Shown: positions 31,744-41,220 of the stretch, in pieces | Position numbering within the stretch: position 1 is the first letter of the stretch | Layout: each line of letters starts with the position of its first letter | Source of the DNA: SAR202 cluster bacterium | GTDB taxonomy: Bacteria; Chloroflexota; Dehalococcoidia; Lucifugimonadales; OSU-TB39 | Direction: 5' to 3' | Assembly (NCBI GenBank): GCA_009392195.1 | Contig: VFGY01000039.1 | Coordinates: forward strand, 1-50,024 | DNA: 50,024 nt | Notes under the pieces: model-generated | Seen by the model: the letters and a program-made list of their open reading frames with translations, nothing else | What the model was told of the DNA's origin: nothing | Database searches by the model: none | Translations under genes and position numbers: made by a program

Positions 31744-34434
31744 TTAATTGACGTTTTCTATCCTAACGGCACATACTTTATATTCAGGTATTTTAGAGGT
31801 TGGGTCATATGCAGAGTTTGTCAAAAAATTCGCTGCGAATTTGTTTAGCTTTACGAATGGAATGAAAATCTCGCCAGATTTCATTTTATCTGAGAAAACT
31901 ATTTTACCTTCTAATTTGCCTCTTTTGGAAACTATCCTTGCTATCTCTCCATCATTGATGGAATATCTATTCCCATCATTAGGATTAATATTGATCTCCA
32001 ACTCAGGTGCTCTTTTCAATAATTCTTCTGACCTTCTAGTGATGGTGCCTCCATGCCAATGGTATAAAATTCTCCCGGTATTCAAAATTAAAGGGAATCT
32101 TTTGCTGGGCATTTCTTCAGCAGGTGGACCTTGCTTGAAGCCCACAAATTTTGCTCGTTCTCCTCTTGGGAAACTATCAGCATATAAGAATCTTGTTCCA
32201 GGATGATTTGGTTCTGGACAAGGCCATTGTATGCCACCTTCATTCGTTAATCTTTTGTGATTAATCCCTCTCATTATAGGTGTTAAAGCAGACATTTCAT
32301 CCCATATTTCTGAGGTGTTAGTATATTCAAATTGCTTTTCTAAATTCAGGTCCAATTTTCTGGATATGCTTTTTGCTATTTCACAAATTATTTTCCAATC
32401 TGGTTTTGTGTTTCCTACAGGGTCAATGATTTTATTTACCATTTGTACTCTTCTTTCACTATTAGTGAAAGTACCTGTTTTTTCTGCAAAAGTGGTTGCC
32501 GGCAATACTACATCAGCGATTTCAGCTGTTTCATGCAAAAATATATCTTGCACTACTAGGAACTTTAAATTCATAAGGGCTTTGCGTGCTTCTGTGAGGT
32601 TTGGTTCACTCAACAGAGGGTTTTCTCCCGTTATATACATGGCTTTTAATGTACCTTTATGCGCTTCTTCTATCATATCGGTAACTACGAGACCTTTCAC
32701 CATTGGCAAATCAGGTGCTTGCCATGCGTTTTTGAATTTTTCGTTGTTGGAATCGGTAAATGGTTGATAACCAGGGTAAGAGGTTGGAAGACATCCTGCA
32801 TCTCCACATCCTTGTACATTATTTTGGCCTCTAAGAGGTGATATTCCATTTCCAGGTTTTCCTAATTGACCAGATACGAACGCTAAATTTAACAAAGAAT
32901 GTGCATTTGCGGTTCCATTTGTATGCTGCGTGACACCCATTCCCCATATTAAACATGATCCACTGAATGGAGGACGTGCATAGTATCTGGCTGCTTGAGC
33001 AATGTCATCTTCAGGTATTCCTGTGATTTTTGCACCTTTAGACAAACTATATTCATTTATAATTTGCTTCCATTGTTCATAACCTTCTGTTCTTTCTTTG
33101 ATAAATGTTTCGTCCGAAAGTTGTTCGTCTAATATAACTTTTGCCATAGTGTTTAGAAGAGCTACATCAGTACCAGGGTTTGGTCTTAACCAAAGGTCTG
33201 CAAAATCACACATTTCGATTTTTCTTGGGTTAATTATTATTAGTTTTGCACCTTTTTCAACTACCGCTCTACGCATTCGTGCAGCGGCTACTGGATGATT
33301 TGAATTGGTGTCAGAACCAACCACTACTAAGCAACCGGCTTCTTCATAATCGATATAAGAATTACTAGTTGCACCACTACCTAAAGACTCAAGCATAGCT
33401 TCAACTGAAGGCGAGTGGCATAATCTAGTACAGTGATCTATGTTATTTGTTGCCATTACAGCACGAGCAAATTTTTGCTGGATATAACCGTCTTCGTTTG
33501 TTGCTTTAGCAGAACAAAGTGTTGCAAATTCTGAACCTCTATATATGCTCAATTGATTTGTAACATGTTCTATGGCTTCTTCCCATGAGGATTCAGTTAA
33601 TATTCCATTTTTCCTAATTAAAGGTTGCTTTAATCTATCCTTGTGATGAATATATTTGAATCCGAATCTTCCCTTTACACATAGCATTCCTTTACTTGAT
33701 TCGTTCAAAGGATTATCTAACATTGCTATTATTTTTTGGTCAGAGTTGACTTGTGCAGTGATACCACACCCGACGCCACAGTATGGACAGGTTGTTTCTA
33801 TTTCTTTAGTGGTGTCGGTTTCTCCTTCTTTCAGCTCAATCGCTCCTGTTGGACATACAGATAAACACTGACCGCATGTCGTACAAACAGAATCAATTAA
33901 CGGCGAATCCATAAAAGTACCTATCCGACTATTTGTACTTGCACCTAAAAAGTCGATTGCACCAATGAATTGGTGACCTGTTTGGCATGCTTGTGTGCAT
34001 CTTCCACATAATATACAGTCATCCATTGAAATATTGAATACAGGATTGCTTGTGTCTGCTGGTTGTCTTACTCTAGAGTCAAACTCTGGAGTTTTTATTT
34101 GATGAATTTGTTTAGCTGTAGTTAATTCTTTGTATGATTTAGATTTGTTTTTAGGAAGCATCCCCAAGGTTAATTCTAGGACACCTTTCCGTATCTTTTT
34201 AGGTTTTTCTGTGTCAGTCCAAATTTTCATGTCTGGTTGAGCTTTTACTGAACAAGATGCAACTACTCCATTAATCCCATCGATTTCTACCAAGCAGGTA
34301 CGACATGCACCTATAGGTTTCATGTCTGGATCTTTACATAATTGGGGGATATATATTTTTGAATCATTTATTACGTCTAATACTGATTTGCCTTCAGATG
34401 CTTTGATTTTTTTACCGTTTAGTGTTAGTTCCAT
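31744..34434 (-). CDS. fdhA: NAD-linked formate dehydrogenase, catalytic alpha subunit
   Basis: 896 residues. The order of domains is: NuoG-like [2Fe-2S] ferredoxin (C33, C44, C47, C61); an intermediate region; two [4Fe-4S] ferredoxin motifs DDCILCGRCTQACQ and VCTTCGQCLSVCPTGA; then the molybdopterin oxidoreductase with its own [4Fe-4S] motif CPYCGVGCG; and the C-terminal dinucleotide-binding domain. The active-site residue is Cys (C339, codon TGC) followed by His in TRLCHSPSVEAM, so this is a Cys-type, not Sec-type, enzyme. It oxidises formate to CO2 at a Mo or W bis-MGD. GGAG stands ahead of ATG 34434. Genes for the FMN/NAD and [2Fe-2S] subunits lie directly upstream. Confidence 0.95.
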   Translation of the reverse strand: MELTLNGKKIKASEGKSVLDVINDSKIYIPQLCKDPDMKPIGACRTCLVEIDGINGVVASCSVKAQPDMKIWTDTEKPKKIRKGVLELTLGMLPKNKSKSYKELTTAKQIHQIKTPEFDSRVRQPADTSNPVFNISMDDCILCGRCTQACQTGHQFIGAIDFLGASTNSRIGTFMDSPLIDSVCTTCGQCLSVCPTGAIELKEGETDTTKEIETTCPYCGVGCGITAQVNSDQKIIAMLDNPLNESSKGMLCVKGRFGFKYIHHKDRLKQPLIRKNGILTESSWEEAIEHVTNQLSIYRGSEFATLCSAKATNEDGYIQQKFARAVMATNNIDHCTRLCHSPSVEAMLESLGSGATSNSYIDYEEAGCLVVVGSDTNSNHPVAAARMRRAVVEKGAKLIIINPRKIEMCDFADLWLRPNPGTDVALLNTMAKVILDEQLSDETFIKERTEGYEQWKQIINEYSLSKGAKITGIPEDDIAQAARYYARPPFSGSCLIWGMGVTQHTNGTANAHSLLNLAFVSGQLGKPGNGISPLRGQNNVQGCGDAGCLPTSYPGYQPFTDSNNEKFKNAWQAPDLPMVKGLVVTDMIEEAHKGTLKAMYITGENPLLSEPNLTEARKALMNLKFLVVQDIFLHETAEIADVVLPATTFAEKTGTFTNSERRVQMVNKIIDPVGNTKPDWKIICEIAKSISRKLDLNLEKQFEYTNTSEIWDEMSALTPIMRGINHKRLTNEGGIQWPCPEPNHPGTRFLYADSFPRGERAKFVGFKQGPPAEEMPSKRFPLILNTGRILYHWHGGTITRRSEELLKRAPELEININPNDGNRYSINDGEIARIVSKRGKLEGKIVFSDKMKSGEIFIPFVKLNKFAANFLTNSAYDPTSKIPEYKVCAVRIENVN

Positions 34435-34460
34435 TATTATCTCCGACTCAATATTAGAAG

Positions 34461-36017
34461 TTAATCAGGCCAAAAATGTAGAAACGACCTGATTGGAGTT
34501 CCTGCGCCTTGACCAAGTCCACAAAGTGATGCAGAACTAACAACTTCAGCCAAATTGGATAATTCTTCTCTATATTGCGAAGAATTAGTTGATGGCTTGA
34601 GTTTATCAAGCATATTTACTATTCTTGGGGTTCCTTCTCGGCAAGGTGTACATTTACCGCAGGACTCATTGGCATTGTATTTGGCTAGTATCCTGATAAA
34701 TTCCAAAACATTGTTTGTGTTTTTCAGTACTACTATGCCGCCTGCTCCAAGCATAATACCTGTTTGGTGAATTCTGCCAGGTGCTATTTTTGTGTGAAGT
34801 TGGTTGTGAGGTAGTAATCCGCTCGAAGGTCCTCCAATTGAAACAGCAAATTGGGATTTTTCATCTTCACTGCCCCCACCTAATTTTTCGATAACTTCAT
34901 GAATCGATGTGCCCATTTGGATCTCAAATACTCCTGGTCTTTTTACAGATCCACTTAAGCTGATGATTTTTGTGCCATATCCATTTTCAACACCGGTTCT
35001 TTTAAATGAATCAGCACCATTATTCAAAATAAATGGAATATTCGATAATGTTTCGCAGTTATTAACAAGGGTGGGACTATATTTGTAACCAGATTCCGTT
35101 GGGAATGGAGGTTTTATTCGAGGTTCTCTTCTATCGCCTTCCATGGTGTTTAATAACGTCGTTTCCTCTCCACATACGTATCCTCCAGCTCCTTGGACGA
35201 TTGAAGCTTCTATTGAATATTCAGAACCTAAGATATTTTTGCCGAGTAAGTTTAATTTGTAGGATTGTTTAATTGCATTTTTTAGTCTTGTTAACGAAAG
35301 TTTAGCTTTGGCATTTATATAGAATATAATTTGAGGTGAGTTGACTGCATAAGCCGAAATAATAGCACCTTCTATTATCCTGTGGGGAATACCTTCAATA
35401 AGATGTCTGTCTTTGAATACACCTGGCTCACCTTCTTCTGCATTTATTACAACATATTTTGATTTGCCTTTAGCTTTACTCACTGCTTGTAATTTAAGCC
35501 CTGTTGGGAAATAAGCTCCACCTCTTCCTAGCAGTTTGGATTCTTGGATTTCAGAAACTACTTCATCTCTACTCATATCTAGAGCTTTCGCTAATCCCTG
35601 ATACCCACCTTTTGAAATATATGATTTAGCGTCAACAGGATCAATATACCCGCATTGATCCATCGCTATCCTAGTTTGATTATTTAATAAGTCAGTTGCT
35701 ATGTTTTGGGAATTGGTCTTAGGTTCGTTGTAGTTGAGTTTATTTGTAATTAGTTTTATATCTTTTGCTGATACATTATTGAATACTGAGGTTGTTCTAT
35801 CCGGGTATTCAATAATTACTTTTGGAGCTAGAAAGCACAGACCATCGCAACCAGTCTCAATTAAATTCGCCGATTTAGAGGATGCTTTAATCAGTGATAG
35901 AATATTTTCAGCTCCAACAGAATTAGAGCATTGACCAGTTTGCACCATTATAATAGGTGATTGTATCTCTTCAGTTTTAATGGAAGAAATTAGTCGATTT
36001 GTGCAGCTATTGTTCAT
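34461..36017 (-). CDS. formate dehydrogenase NAD/FMN-binding subunit (NuoF-like)
   Basis: 518 residues. An N-terminal thioredoxin-like [2Fe-2S] domain carries Cys in VQTGQCSN and TGCDGLCFL. From about 135 comes the NuoF part: GRGGAYFPTGLKLQAV binds FMN/NAD, YICGEETTLL appears as YVCGEETTLLNTMEG, and ESCGKCTPCREGTPRIV carries the [4Fe-4S] cluster. It passes electrons from FdhA to NAD+. ATG 36017 is chosen; a TTG two codons upstream is equally possible. The start lies inside the end of the NuoE-like gene, so the two are translationally coupled. Confidence 0.92.
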   Translation of the reverse strand: MNNSCTNRLISSIKTEEIQSPIIMVQTGQCSNSVGAENILSLIKASSKSANLIETGCDGLCFLAPKVIIEYPDRTTSVFNNVSAKDIKLITNKLNYNEPKTNSQNIATDLLNNQTRIAMDQCGYIDPVDAKSYISKGGYQGLAKALDMSRDEVVSEIQESKLLGRGGAYFPTGLKLQAVSKAKGKSKYVVINAEEGEPGVFKDRHLIEGIPHRIIEGAIISAYAVNSPQIIFYINAKAKLSLTRLKNAIKQSYKLNLLGKNILGSEYSIEASIVQGAGGYVCGEETTLLNTMEGDRREPRIKPPFPTESGYKYSPTLVNNCETLSNIPFILNNGADSFKRTGVENGYGTKIISLSGSVKRPGVFEIQMGTSIHEVIEKLGGGSEDEKSQFAVSIGGPSSGLLPHNQLHTKIAPGRIHQTGIMLGAGGIVVLKNTNNVLEFIRILAKYNANESCGKCTPCREGTPRIVNMLDKLKPSTNSSQYREELSNLAEVVSSASLCGLGQGAGTPIRSFLHFWPD

Positions 36018-36483
36018 TTTCAAATAATTCGGGAAGCAGTTGTTTTAATCCATTTATTTCTATTCGTCCGTGCATAGTTTGATTTATTTGTATCATAGGA
36101 CTAACCCCACAAATAAAACCGCAATCTAACTCATCTATAGATATATTGTTGATCGAACCGTTTTTAAATAAATTTCCGTTTATAGAATGCCTCGACTTTA
36201 TATTTTCGATGAGTGATTGGTTACCCTGATTTATGCAAGTTATACCCGTGCATATTTTTAATTGTTTGCTTGGAGGATTTTTTATTTTAAATTCACTATA
36301 ACTTGTAACTGTGCCATATATTTCACTAACAGGCATTTTGATGTGATTGCTAATATCTAGCATCGAATCTTTAGAAATATATCCATGTTTGTCTTGTACG
36401 TAATGAAGTATGTTAAGTAATTGTTCTCGCTGTCTGGGGAAATTCACTTTTAATTCTGTAGATAATTGTTTCTTATCGTTCAA
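36007..36483 (-). CDS. formate dehydrogenase [2Fe-2S] subunit (NuoE-like)
   Basis: 158 residues, NuoE length. A helical N-terminal part (REQLLNILHYVQDKHGYISKDSMLDISNHIKMPVSEIYGTVTSYSEF) is followed by a thioredoxin fold with the four [2Fe-2S] ligands in CTGITC and LDCGFICG. It completes the diaphorase part of the soluble NAD-linked formate dehydrogenase together with the NuoF-like subunit. The start is TTG at 36481-36483; it begins 20 bases after the AOR gene. Confidence 0.92.
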   Translation of the reverse strand: MNDKKQLSTELKVNFPRQREQLLNILHYVQDKHGYISKDSMLDISNHIKMPVSEIYGTVTSYSEFKIKNPPSKQLKICTGITCINQGNQSLIENIKSRHSINGNLFKNGSINNISIDELDCGFICGVSPMIQINQTMHGRIEINGLKQLLPELFENEQ

Positions 36484-36503
36484 CTTGGATTGCCTTGGAG
36501 TAA

Positions 36504-38342
36504 TTATTTTTGCAGTACATAATCAAGTGAGAGTGACTGTATTTTTGTTTTGGTTATTGTTCCTTTTTGTGTCCATCCTCTCGCGTTATAATACGATGAT
36601 ATCATTGTATTCAGCTCTTCCCTAGTCAAATTATTAGTTTCACCCGAATCATTTGGATTTGGAGAATTGAAAACCCTTGTTGGTAAAGTGTCATCAGATG
36701 TCCTCCATCCTTCTCTGATATTAAATAATTTTTTCAAGTTGTTTATTCTTTCTCCAGATTCTTCCAATTGTTTTGGTGAACATTCTTTACCTGTTATAGA
36801 TGAATATACCTCGGATGATTCTTCATAAAAATCATCAAATACTTTACGTACAAATTTGCACCAAATCAAAGAGTCCATCACTGCAGAATAATCTTCACTT
36901 TTTTTCGTTATTATACCTTTGTCTAATTTATTGTTTTCGGTGTTAGATAAGATGGAGAAATCTGATTCATATGCTGAAGAACGGTTATGGCATGCACCTT
37001 TAGTACTTACTGCTAATGCAAGCGCCATAGTTTTTAATTTACGTGGGTCATATCCCGGCATTTCTAATCCTTTAACATGCATTGCCCAAGTATCACTTGA
37101 TTTCCCTACTTGCTCTGATGACCTTTTGCTGCCTTCACTTAACAGTCTGCCTATTCCTTTTTGCTCCGCTATCATTTGAATTAGATTTGGTAATATTTTT
37201 TCATTGCCAAAATACAATTCCAATCCGCCAGTGTCTGTTTGCGTCAAGACCCTTTTCTCATATGATTCCATAGCCCAAGCAATAGTTGCTCCTGTACTGA
37301 TTGTATCTAGGCCTAATTGGTCACATAAATTTGACGACTCAATTAGTATGTCGGGATTACTAATTCCTATTAATGGTCCTAATGCATACGCTGTTTCGTA
37401 TTCGAGTCTACTTTTAATTGTTGATCCTGATTCAGTTCTGGAAGTGAATATTTTTTCACATCCAATTGTACAGCTGGCGCAATGGGCCGAACCTAATTTA
37501 TGAGTCAGTTCAGTTGTTTCAGCTGTTATCGGTGCTATATTGGCGAATTTAGTTTGTTGAAAATTGTAACTTGGAAGGACATTGAGTCTGTTGAATACTG
37601 ACAGATTAGATATCGTTCCTAAAGTACGATATTTTTCCGTTGCGGGACCAAGACTTTTTTTATTTAGATTTGCCCGAATTCTATTTATTGAAGATTCGTC
37701 ATAAATACTTGTTTTATTGGTTCCATGTATTGCTATAGCCTTAAGGTTTTTTGAACCCATTACGGCTCCCACACCTGTCCTTCCTGCTTGTCTACCTCCG
37801 TCGTTAGCAATACTAGCGAATCGAACCATGTTTTCTCCCGCTATACCTATGCTACAAACTGAAAATTGGTTCCCAACTAAACTTTTAACTTGGGATTCAG
37901 TTTGGGAGGTTGTTTTAGATGAGAGGTGTTTAGCATCGATGAATTTTACTGAATTATTTTTGATTGTTAGGAGTGTGTTTGACTGTCTTTTACCAGTAAT
38001 TATTATTGCATCATAACCAGTTTTCTTTAACTCTAAAGCCATATAACTTGAAGAAAGAGAATCTCCTATTAATCCTGTTAAAGGAGATTTTGTGGCTATA
38101 GCGAATTTACTAGATGTTGTTAACCGGGTACCTACCAATGGGCTTGAAGCGAAAATTAGAGGATTAGAAGGTTCAAGCGGTTCTGTGCCTTCAGGACAAT
38201 ATTTATGTAGTAGATAAGTTGCTAGGCCGGTCCCTCCTATAATAAGCTCTAGGACTTTATTGTCGATATCAACTTCTTGTGTATGTTCGTTTGATAGATT
38301 TATATGGAGAGCTTTGTTGTGATATCCAAAATTACGCATCAT
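36504..38342 (-). CDS. aor: aldehyde:ferredoxin oxidoreductase (AOR family, tungsten enzyme)
   Basis: 612 residues, AOR length. The family start is GYHNKALHINLSNEHTQEVDID, followed by a pterin-binding region TGLIGDSLSSSYMALELKKTGYDAIIITGK and GRQAGRTGVGAVMGSKNLKAIAI. The [4Fe-4S] ligands are in CASCTIGCEKIF with a fourth Cys near the C-terminus (SLIWCKFV), and MPGYDPRKLKTMALA is also typical. Members oxidise aldehydes to carboxylic acids, or do the reverse, using a tungsten bis-pterin without guanine nucleotide. It overlaps the MoaD-like gene by 4 bases. The electron partner may be ferredoxin, or the NuoEF-like subunits encoded just downstream, as in bacterial NAD-linked AORs. Confidence 0.92.
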   Translation of the reverse strand: MMRNFGYHNKALHINLSNEHTQEVDIDNKVLELIIGGTGLATYLLHKYCPEGTEPLEPSNPLIFASSPLVGTRLTTSSKFAIATKSPLTGLIGDSLSSSYMALELKKTGYDAIIITGKRQSNTLLTIKNNSVKFIDAKHLSSKTTSQTESQVKSLVGNQFSVCSIGIAGENMVRFASIANDGGRQAGRTGVGAVMGSKNLKAIAIHGTNKTSIYDESSINRIRANLNKKSLGPATEKYRTLGTISNLSVFNRLNVLPSYNFQQTKFANIAPITAETTELTHKLGSAHCASCTIGCEKIFTSRTESGSTIKSRLEYETAYALGPLIGISNPDILIESSNLCDQLGLDTISTGATIAWAMESYEKRVLTQTDTGGLELYFGNEKILPNLIQMIAEQKGIGRLLSEGSKRSSEQVGKSSDTWAMHVKGLEMPGYDPRKLKTMALALAVSTKGACHNRSSAYESDFSILSNTENNKLDKGIITKKSEDYSAVMDSLIWCKFVRKVFDDFYEESSEVYSSITGKECSPKQLEESGERINNLKKLFNIREGWRTSDDTLPTRVFNSPNPNDSGETNNLTREELNTMISSYYNARGWTQKGTITKTKIQSLSLDYVLQK

Positions 38343-38644
38343 CCACCTGCTTGGCTTGAGAAGATTAATATATGGTCTCCATCTTGAAGTTCAAAAGAAT
38401 TTTCTGATAGGAATGATACACCGTTTAAGTTTGCAATATAGCTTGATTGTAGTTCGGCACCACTTTGTTTAATGACTGGTCCAACTAAGTCGGAGTATGT
38501 ATCAGCCAAAGGTTTTGCTATATCATTGACATTTGCAATTCTTGGTATTTTTAATTTTATTTCTTTTTGATTCGTAATAAGTTGGGCCTGTCCAAATAAT
38601 TCTATTGTAATTTCTACCAATTCTTTTGGATTAGTGTTCGTCAT
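38339..38644 (-). CDS. MoaD/ThiS-family sulfur carrier protein
   Basis: 101 residues of the ubiquitin-like beta-grasp fold, ending in AGG, the di-Gly tail that carries thiocarboxylate sulfur. It is longer than normal MoaD (about 80), as the AOR-linked MoaD paralogues often are. It overlaps the AOR gene by 4 bases, so it probably serves molybdopterin or tungstopterin synthesis for that enzyme. MoaE, MoeB and MoaA are not in the window. Confidence 0.88.
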   Translation of the reverse strand: MTNTNPKELVEITIELFGQAQLITNQKEIKLKIPRIANVNDIAKPLADTYSDLVGPVIKQSGAELQSSYIANLNGVSFLSENSFELQDGDHILIFSSQAGG

Positions 38645-38673
38645 AAATATTGATTTCTTTATATATTCAATTC

Positions 38674-39321
38674 TTAATTATTTGATTTGAGGTTTAAGAT
38701 TTGTTTCGCAATGGCTAGATCTTTTTCATTATTTATATTGAAAAAGCTCAATAAATCAGGGTCATGTTTTTTTATTATTTGATTGTTTAATTTTTTTATA
38801 TTAACCTCTTTAAAGAAATTAGATATCTTCAATTGATTTTTATCAAGATACTTCTTTATATGAGGTAAGCATTTTTTAGAATATAGTGCATGAGTTGGTT
38901 CTGGGAAATCATCTAGATATGGTACTACGGCATCATGGCCTGTCCGTAACTCTATCATTTTTTCGATTAATTTAGTATTTATGAAAGGCATATCACATGC
39001 TACGACTAGACTCCAATTTTGTTGGGCATGGTTAAGTCCGGTAAATATACCACCGAGTGACCCACAATTGGGATATTGATCTAGAACTATTTTTATATTG
39101 CAGATGGGTATTTTTCTTGCTTTTTCTTCGGTGTTGACTACAACGGTAATATCATTCGTGATTTGTAATAATTTTTTGTGAATTCGCGATAGCAAAGTTT
39201 GATTTTCAATTGGTTCAATTGACTTGTCTCTTCCTAATCGTTTACTTAATCCGCCAGCTAGGATAATACCTGAAATATGGTTTTCAGATGTATGTTGTCT
39301 CTCCTGTGTCTTTTGTGTCAT
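38674..39321 (-). CDS. mobA: molybdenum cofactor guanylyltransferase
   Basis: 215 residues. Signature IILAGGLSKRLGRDKSIEPI (LAGGxSxRxGxDK) with LGGIFTGLNHAQ and VVACDMPFI matches MobA. It adds GMP to Mo-molybdopterin to form MGD, which the formate dehydrogenase needs but AOR does not. Its first ATG lies 38 bases inside the end of the moeA fusion gene. A later start would remove a leader of about 15 residues, which is not seen in most relatives. Confidence 0.88.
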   Translation of the reverse strand: MTQKTQERQHTSENHISGIILAGGLSKRLGRDKSIEPIENQTLLSRIHKKLLQITNDITVVVNTEEKARKIPICNIKIVLDQYPNCGSLGGIFTGLNHAQQNWSLVVACDMPFINTKLIEKMIELRTGHDAVVPYLDDFPEPTHALYSKKCLPHIKKYLDKNQLKISNFFKEVNIKKLNNQIIKKHDPDLLSFFNINNEKDLAIAKQILNLKSNN

Positions 39322-41215
39322 ATCCTCCCAAGCCTATTATATCTTGCTTATACTCATCACTTTTAATCAAATTAATTAATGGTTCCAAAAATACGGATCC
39401 GTAGTAATCTTCAGGGATTACTAAATCGAATTTCTCCTGAGTTACTGGTATGAAATCTAAGTCAAATGCTTTTGATGCTGATAGAAGTCCCAACCCTACA
39501 TCTGCTAATCCCGATTCTACAGTAGCTGCTACTCCTAAGTGCGTAATCTCTTGTCGCTGGTATCCTTTAATACTTTTACTATTGATTCCTTTAGATTTTA
39601 ATTCATAGTCAAATAATATTCTCGTTCCTGAACCAAGTTGTCTGTTCACAAATTCCACATTAGGTTTGGAAATATCTGAAATAGATTTGATGTGTTTGGG
39701 GTTTCCTTTTTTTACTATTAAACCTTGGCTTCTGTACGCGAGGTTTATCAAAATAAATTTTTGCCCAGGCAAAAACCTATTAATATGAGGGATATTGTAT
39801 CCACCTGTTTTTTCATCGAGTAAATGAGAACCAGCAATGTGGCTTTCTTTTCTCTTTAATGCCATTAGTCCGCCAATGCTGCCTATATTTGAAGATATTA
39901 GTCTTATGCCGTGATTTGCGTAAAGTTTGCTGATTATTAAATCAATGCTGGGGTCGTGACTGCCGGCTAAGAATATACTTTTGGTTATATCATTATCATT
40001 ATTAAACAAAATCACGTTGACAGTTGTCCCAGATTCTATTCCTTCAGTCAGCCTAGGTATTTTGAGAAAACCGTCAGATTTTACCAACGACATTAAAACT
40101 CCTGCGCCCTGCTGAGTGGGGCAAACTATAAATTTGCCATCGATTTTGCCTACATTAACTCTTATAAATTCATCTTCGCCAATAGACGAGGCTATCTTTT
40201 TAGTTGTAGTAGCTGTGATGATTTTTTCTTGAGATTCTATTAAACCAAGCTTTTTATTTATGATTGGTTTAACTATTAATTGTGTAGTTAATGCTGCGGA
40301 TACTGGGTACCCAGGAATACCAATAACAGGCTTTTCATTAATTATCCCAAGAACTACTGGGTGACCTGGTTTTATTGCAATCCCATGTACGATCACCTCT
40401 CCTAAGTTGTCTATGATGCTAGAAGTATAATCGTCTCTTCCAGCTGATGAGCCAGCGTTTATTAAAATAATGTCAAAGCCTCTGATATTTTCCTTTATTG
40501 TTGATTTTAATTTTTTTTCATCGTCAGGTATGGGGGGGTGAAGAGTAGGGGATGCTCCAAATTCTGTCATCATTGAACCTAACATTATTGAGTTAGTATC
40601 TACTATTTGTTCTTTGCGTATTCGCTTTGCTCCAATAGGAATAATTTCATCACCAGTTGGTATAATTAAAACTTTCGGTGGTATATGAACGCTAATATTC
40701 GTGATTCCTGCTGCTGCACAAGCTGCGATATCTTGTGGCCTTATTTTATGGTTTTGAGGTAATACAAGTTCAGTTGCTACTATATCCTCACCTATTTTCC
40801 TGATGTGGTTATAAGGTGGTACTGGTTGTCTTATTTCAATTTCATCATTAATGGTTTTACTAGTATGTTCAATCATAATTACCGCATCGAATCCGATAGG
40901 TACAGGATCTCCAGTGTCAACTTGGATAGCCTGAGTTCCAATGTTTAAATATATGGGATTCGTTTCAGTAGCTGAAACAGTTTCTTTTGCTTTGACCGCA
41001 AATCCATCCATAGCAGATGAGTCATAGTTTGGAGAAGAATTAACGGCCCACACAGCTTCAGCCGTGATCTTCGCCAGAGATTCATTTATTCTAATGAGTT
41101 TCTTTTTTTGCGAAAGCGATTTTTTTTTAGATAAAGTCTTGAAATAAGACTCAATAGCATCTTCTAAAGGAATATCGTTAAGGTAATAATCTTGATTTCT
41201 TTTTCTTGGTTTCAT
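39284..41215 (-). CDS. moeA: MoeA molybdopterin molybdenumtransferase fused to a periplasmic-binding-protein-like domain
   Basis: 643 residues. Residues 1 to about 405 are MoeA: DSSAMDGFAVKA, VDTGDPVPIGFDAVIMIE, IRPQDIAACAAAGI, IPTGDEII, INAGSSAGRDD, KPGHPVVLG and IPGYPVSA. From about 415 the chain becomes a type 2 periplasmic-binding-protein or LysR-substrate-like domain (FLAGSHDPSIDLI, IGGLMALKRKESHIAGSHLLDE, VEFVNRQLGSGTRILFD, DVGLGLLSASKAFDLDFIPV) without signal peptide. This extra domain is known in archaeal and some bacterial MoeA and may sense or bind molybdate or tungstate. MoeA inserts the metal into adenylated pterin. Confidence 0.9.
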   Translation of the reverse strand: MKPRKRNQDYYLNDIPLEDAIESYFKTLSKKKSLSQKKKLIRINESLAKITAEAVWAVNSSPNYDSSAMDGFAVKAKETVSATETNPIYLNIGTQAIQVDTGDPVPIGFDAVIMIEHTSKTINDEIEIRQPVPPYNHIRKIGEDIVATELVLPQNHKIRPQDIAACAAAGITNISVHIPPKVLIIPTGDEIIPIGAKRIRKEQIVDTNSIMLGSMMTEFGASPTLHPPIPDDEKKLKSTIKENIRGFDIILINAGSSAGRDDYTSSIIDNLGEVIVHGIAIKPGHPVVLGIINEKPVIGIPGYPVSAALTTQLIVKPIINKKLGLIESQEKIITATTTKKIASSIGEDEFIRVNVGKIDGKFIVCPTQQGAGVLMSLVKSDGFLKIPRLTEGIESGTTVNVILFNNDNDITKSIFLAGSHDPSIDLIISKLYANHGIRLISSNIGSIGGLMALKRKESHIAGSHLLDEKTGGYNIPHINRFLPGQKFILINLAYRSQGLIVKKGNPKHIKSISDISKPNVEFVNRQLGSGTRILFDYELKSKGINSKSIKGYQRQEITHLGVAATVESGLADVGLGLLSASKAFDLDFIPVTQEKFDLVIPEDYYGSVFLEPLINLIKSDEYKQDIIGLGGYDTKDTGETTYI

Positions 41216-41220
41216 GTTTT

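Noticed and set aside
31744-34434. FdhA as a selenocysteine-containing formate dehydrogenase
   Set aside because: The active-site codon is TGC (Cys), and the frame has no internal TGA.
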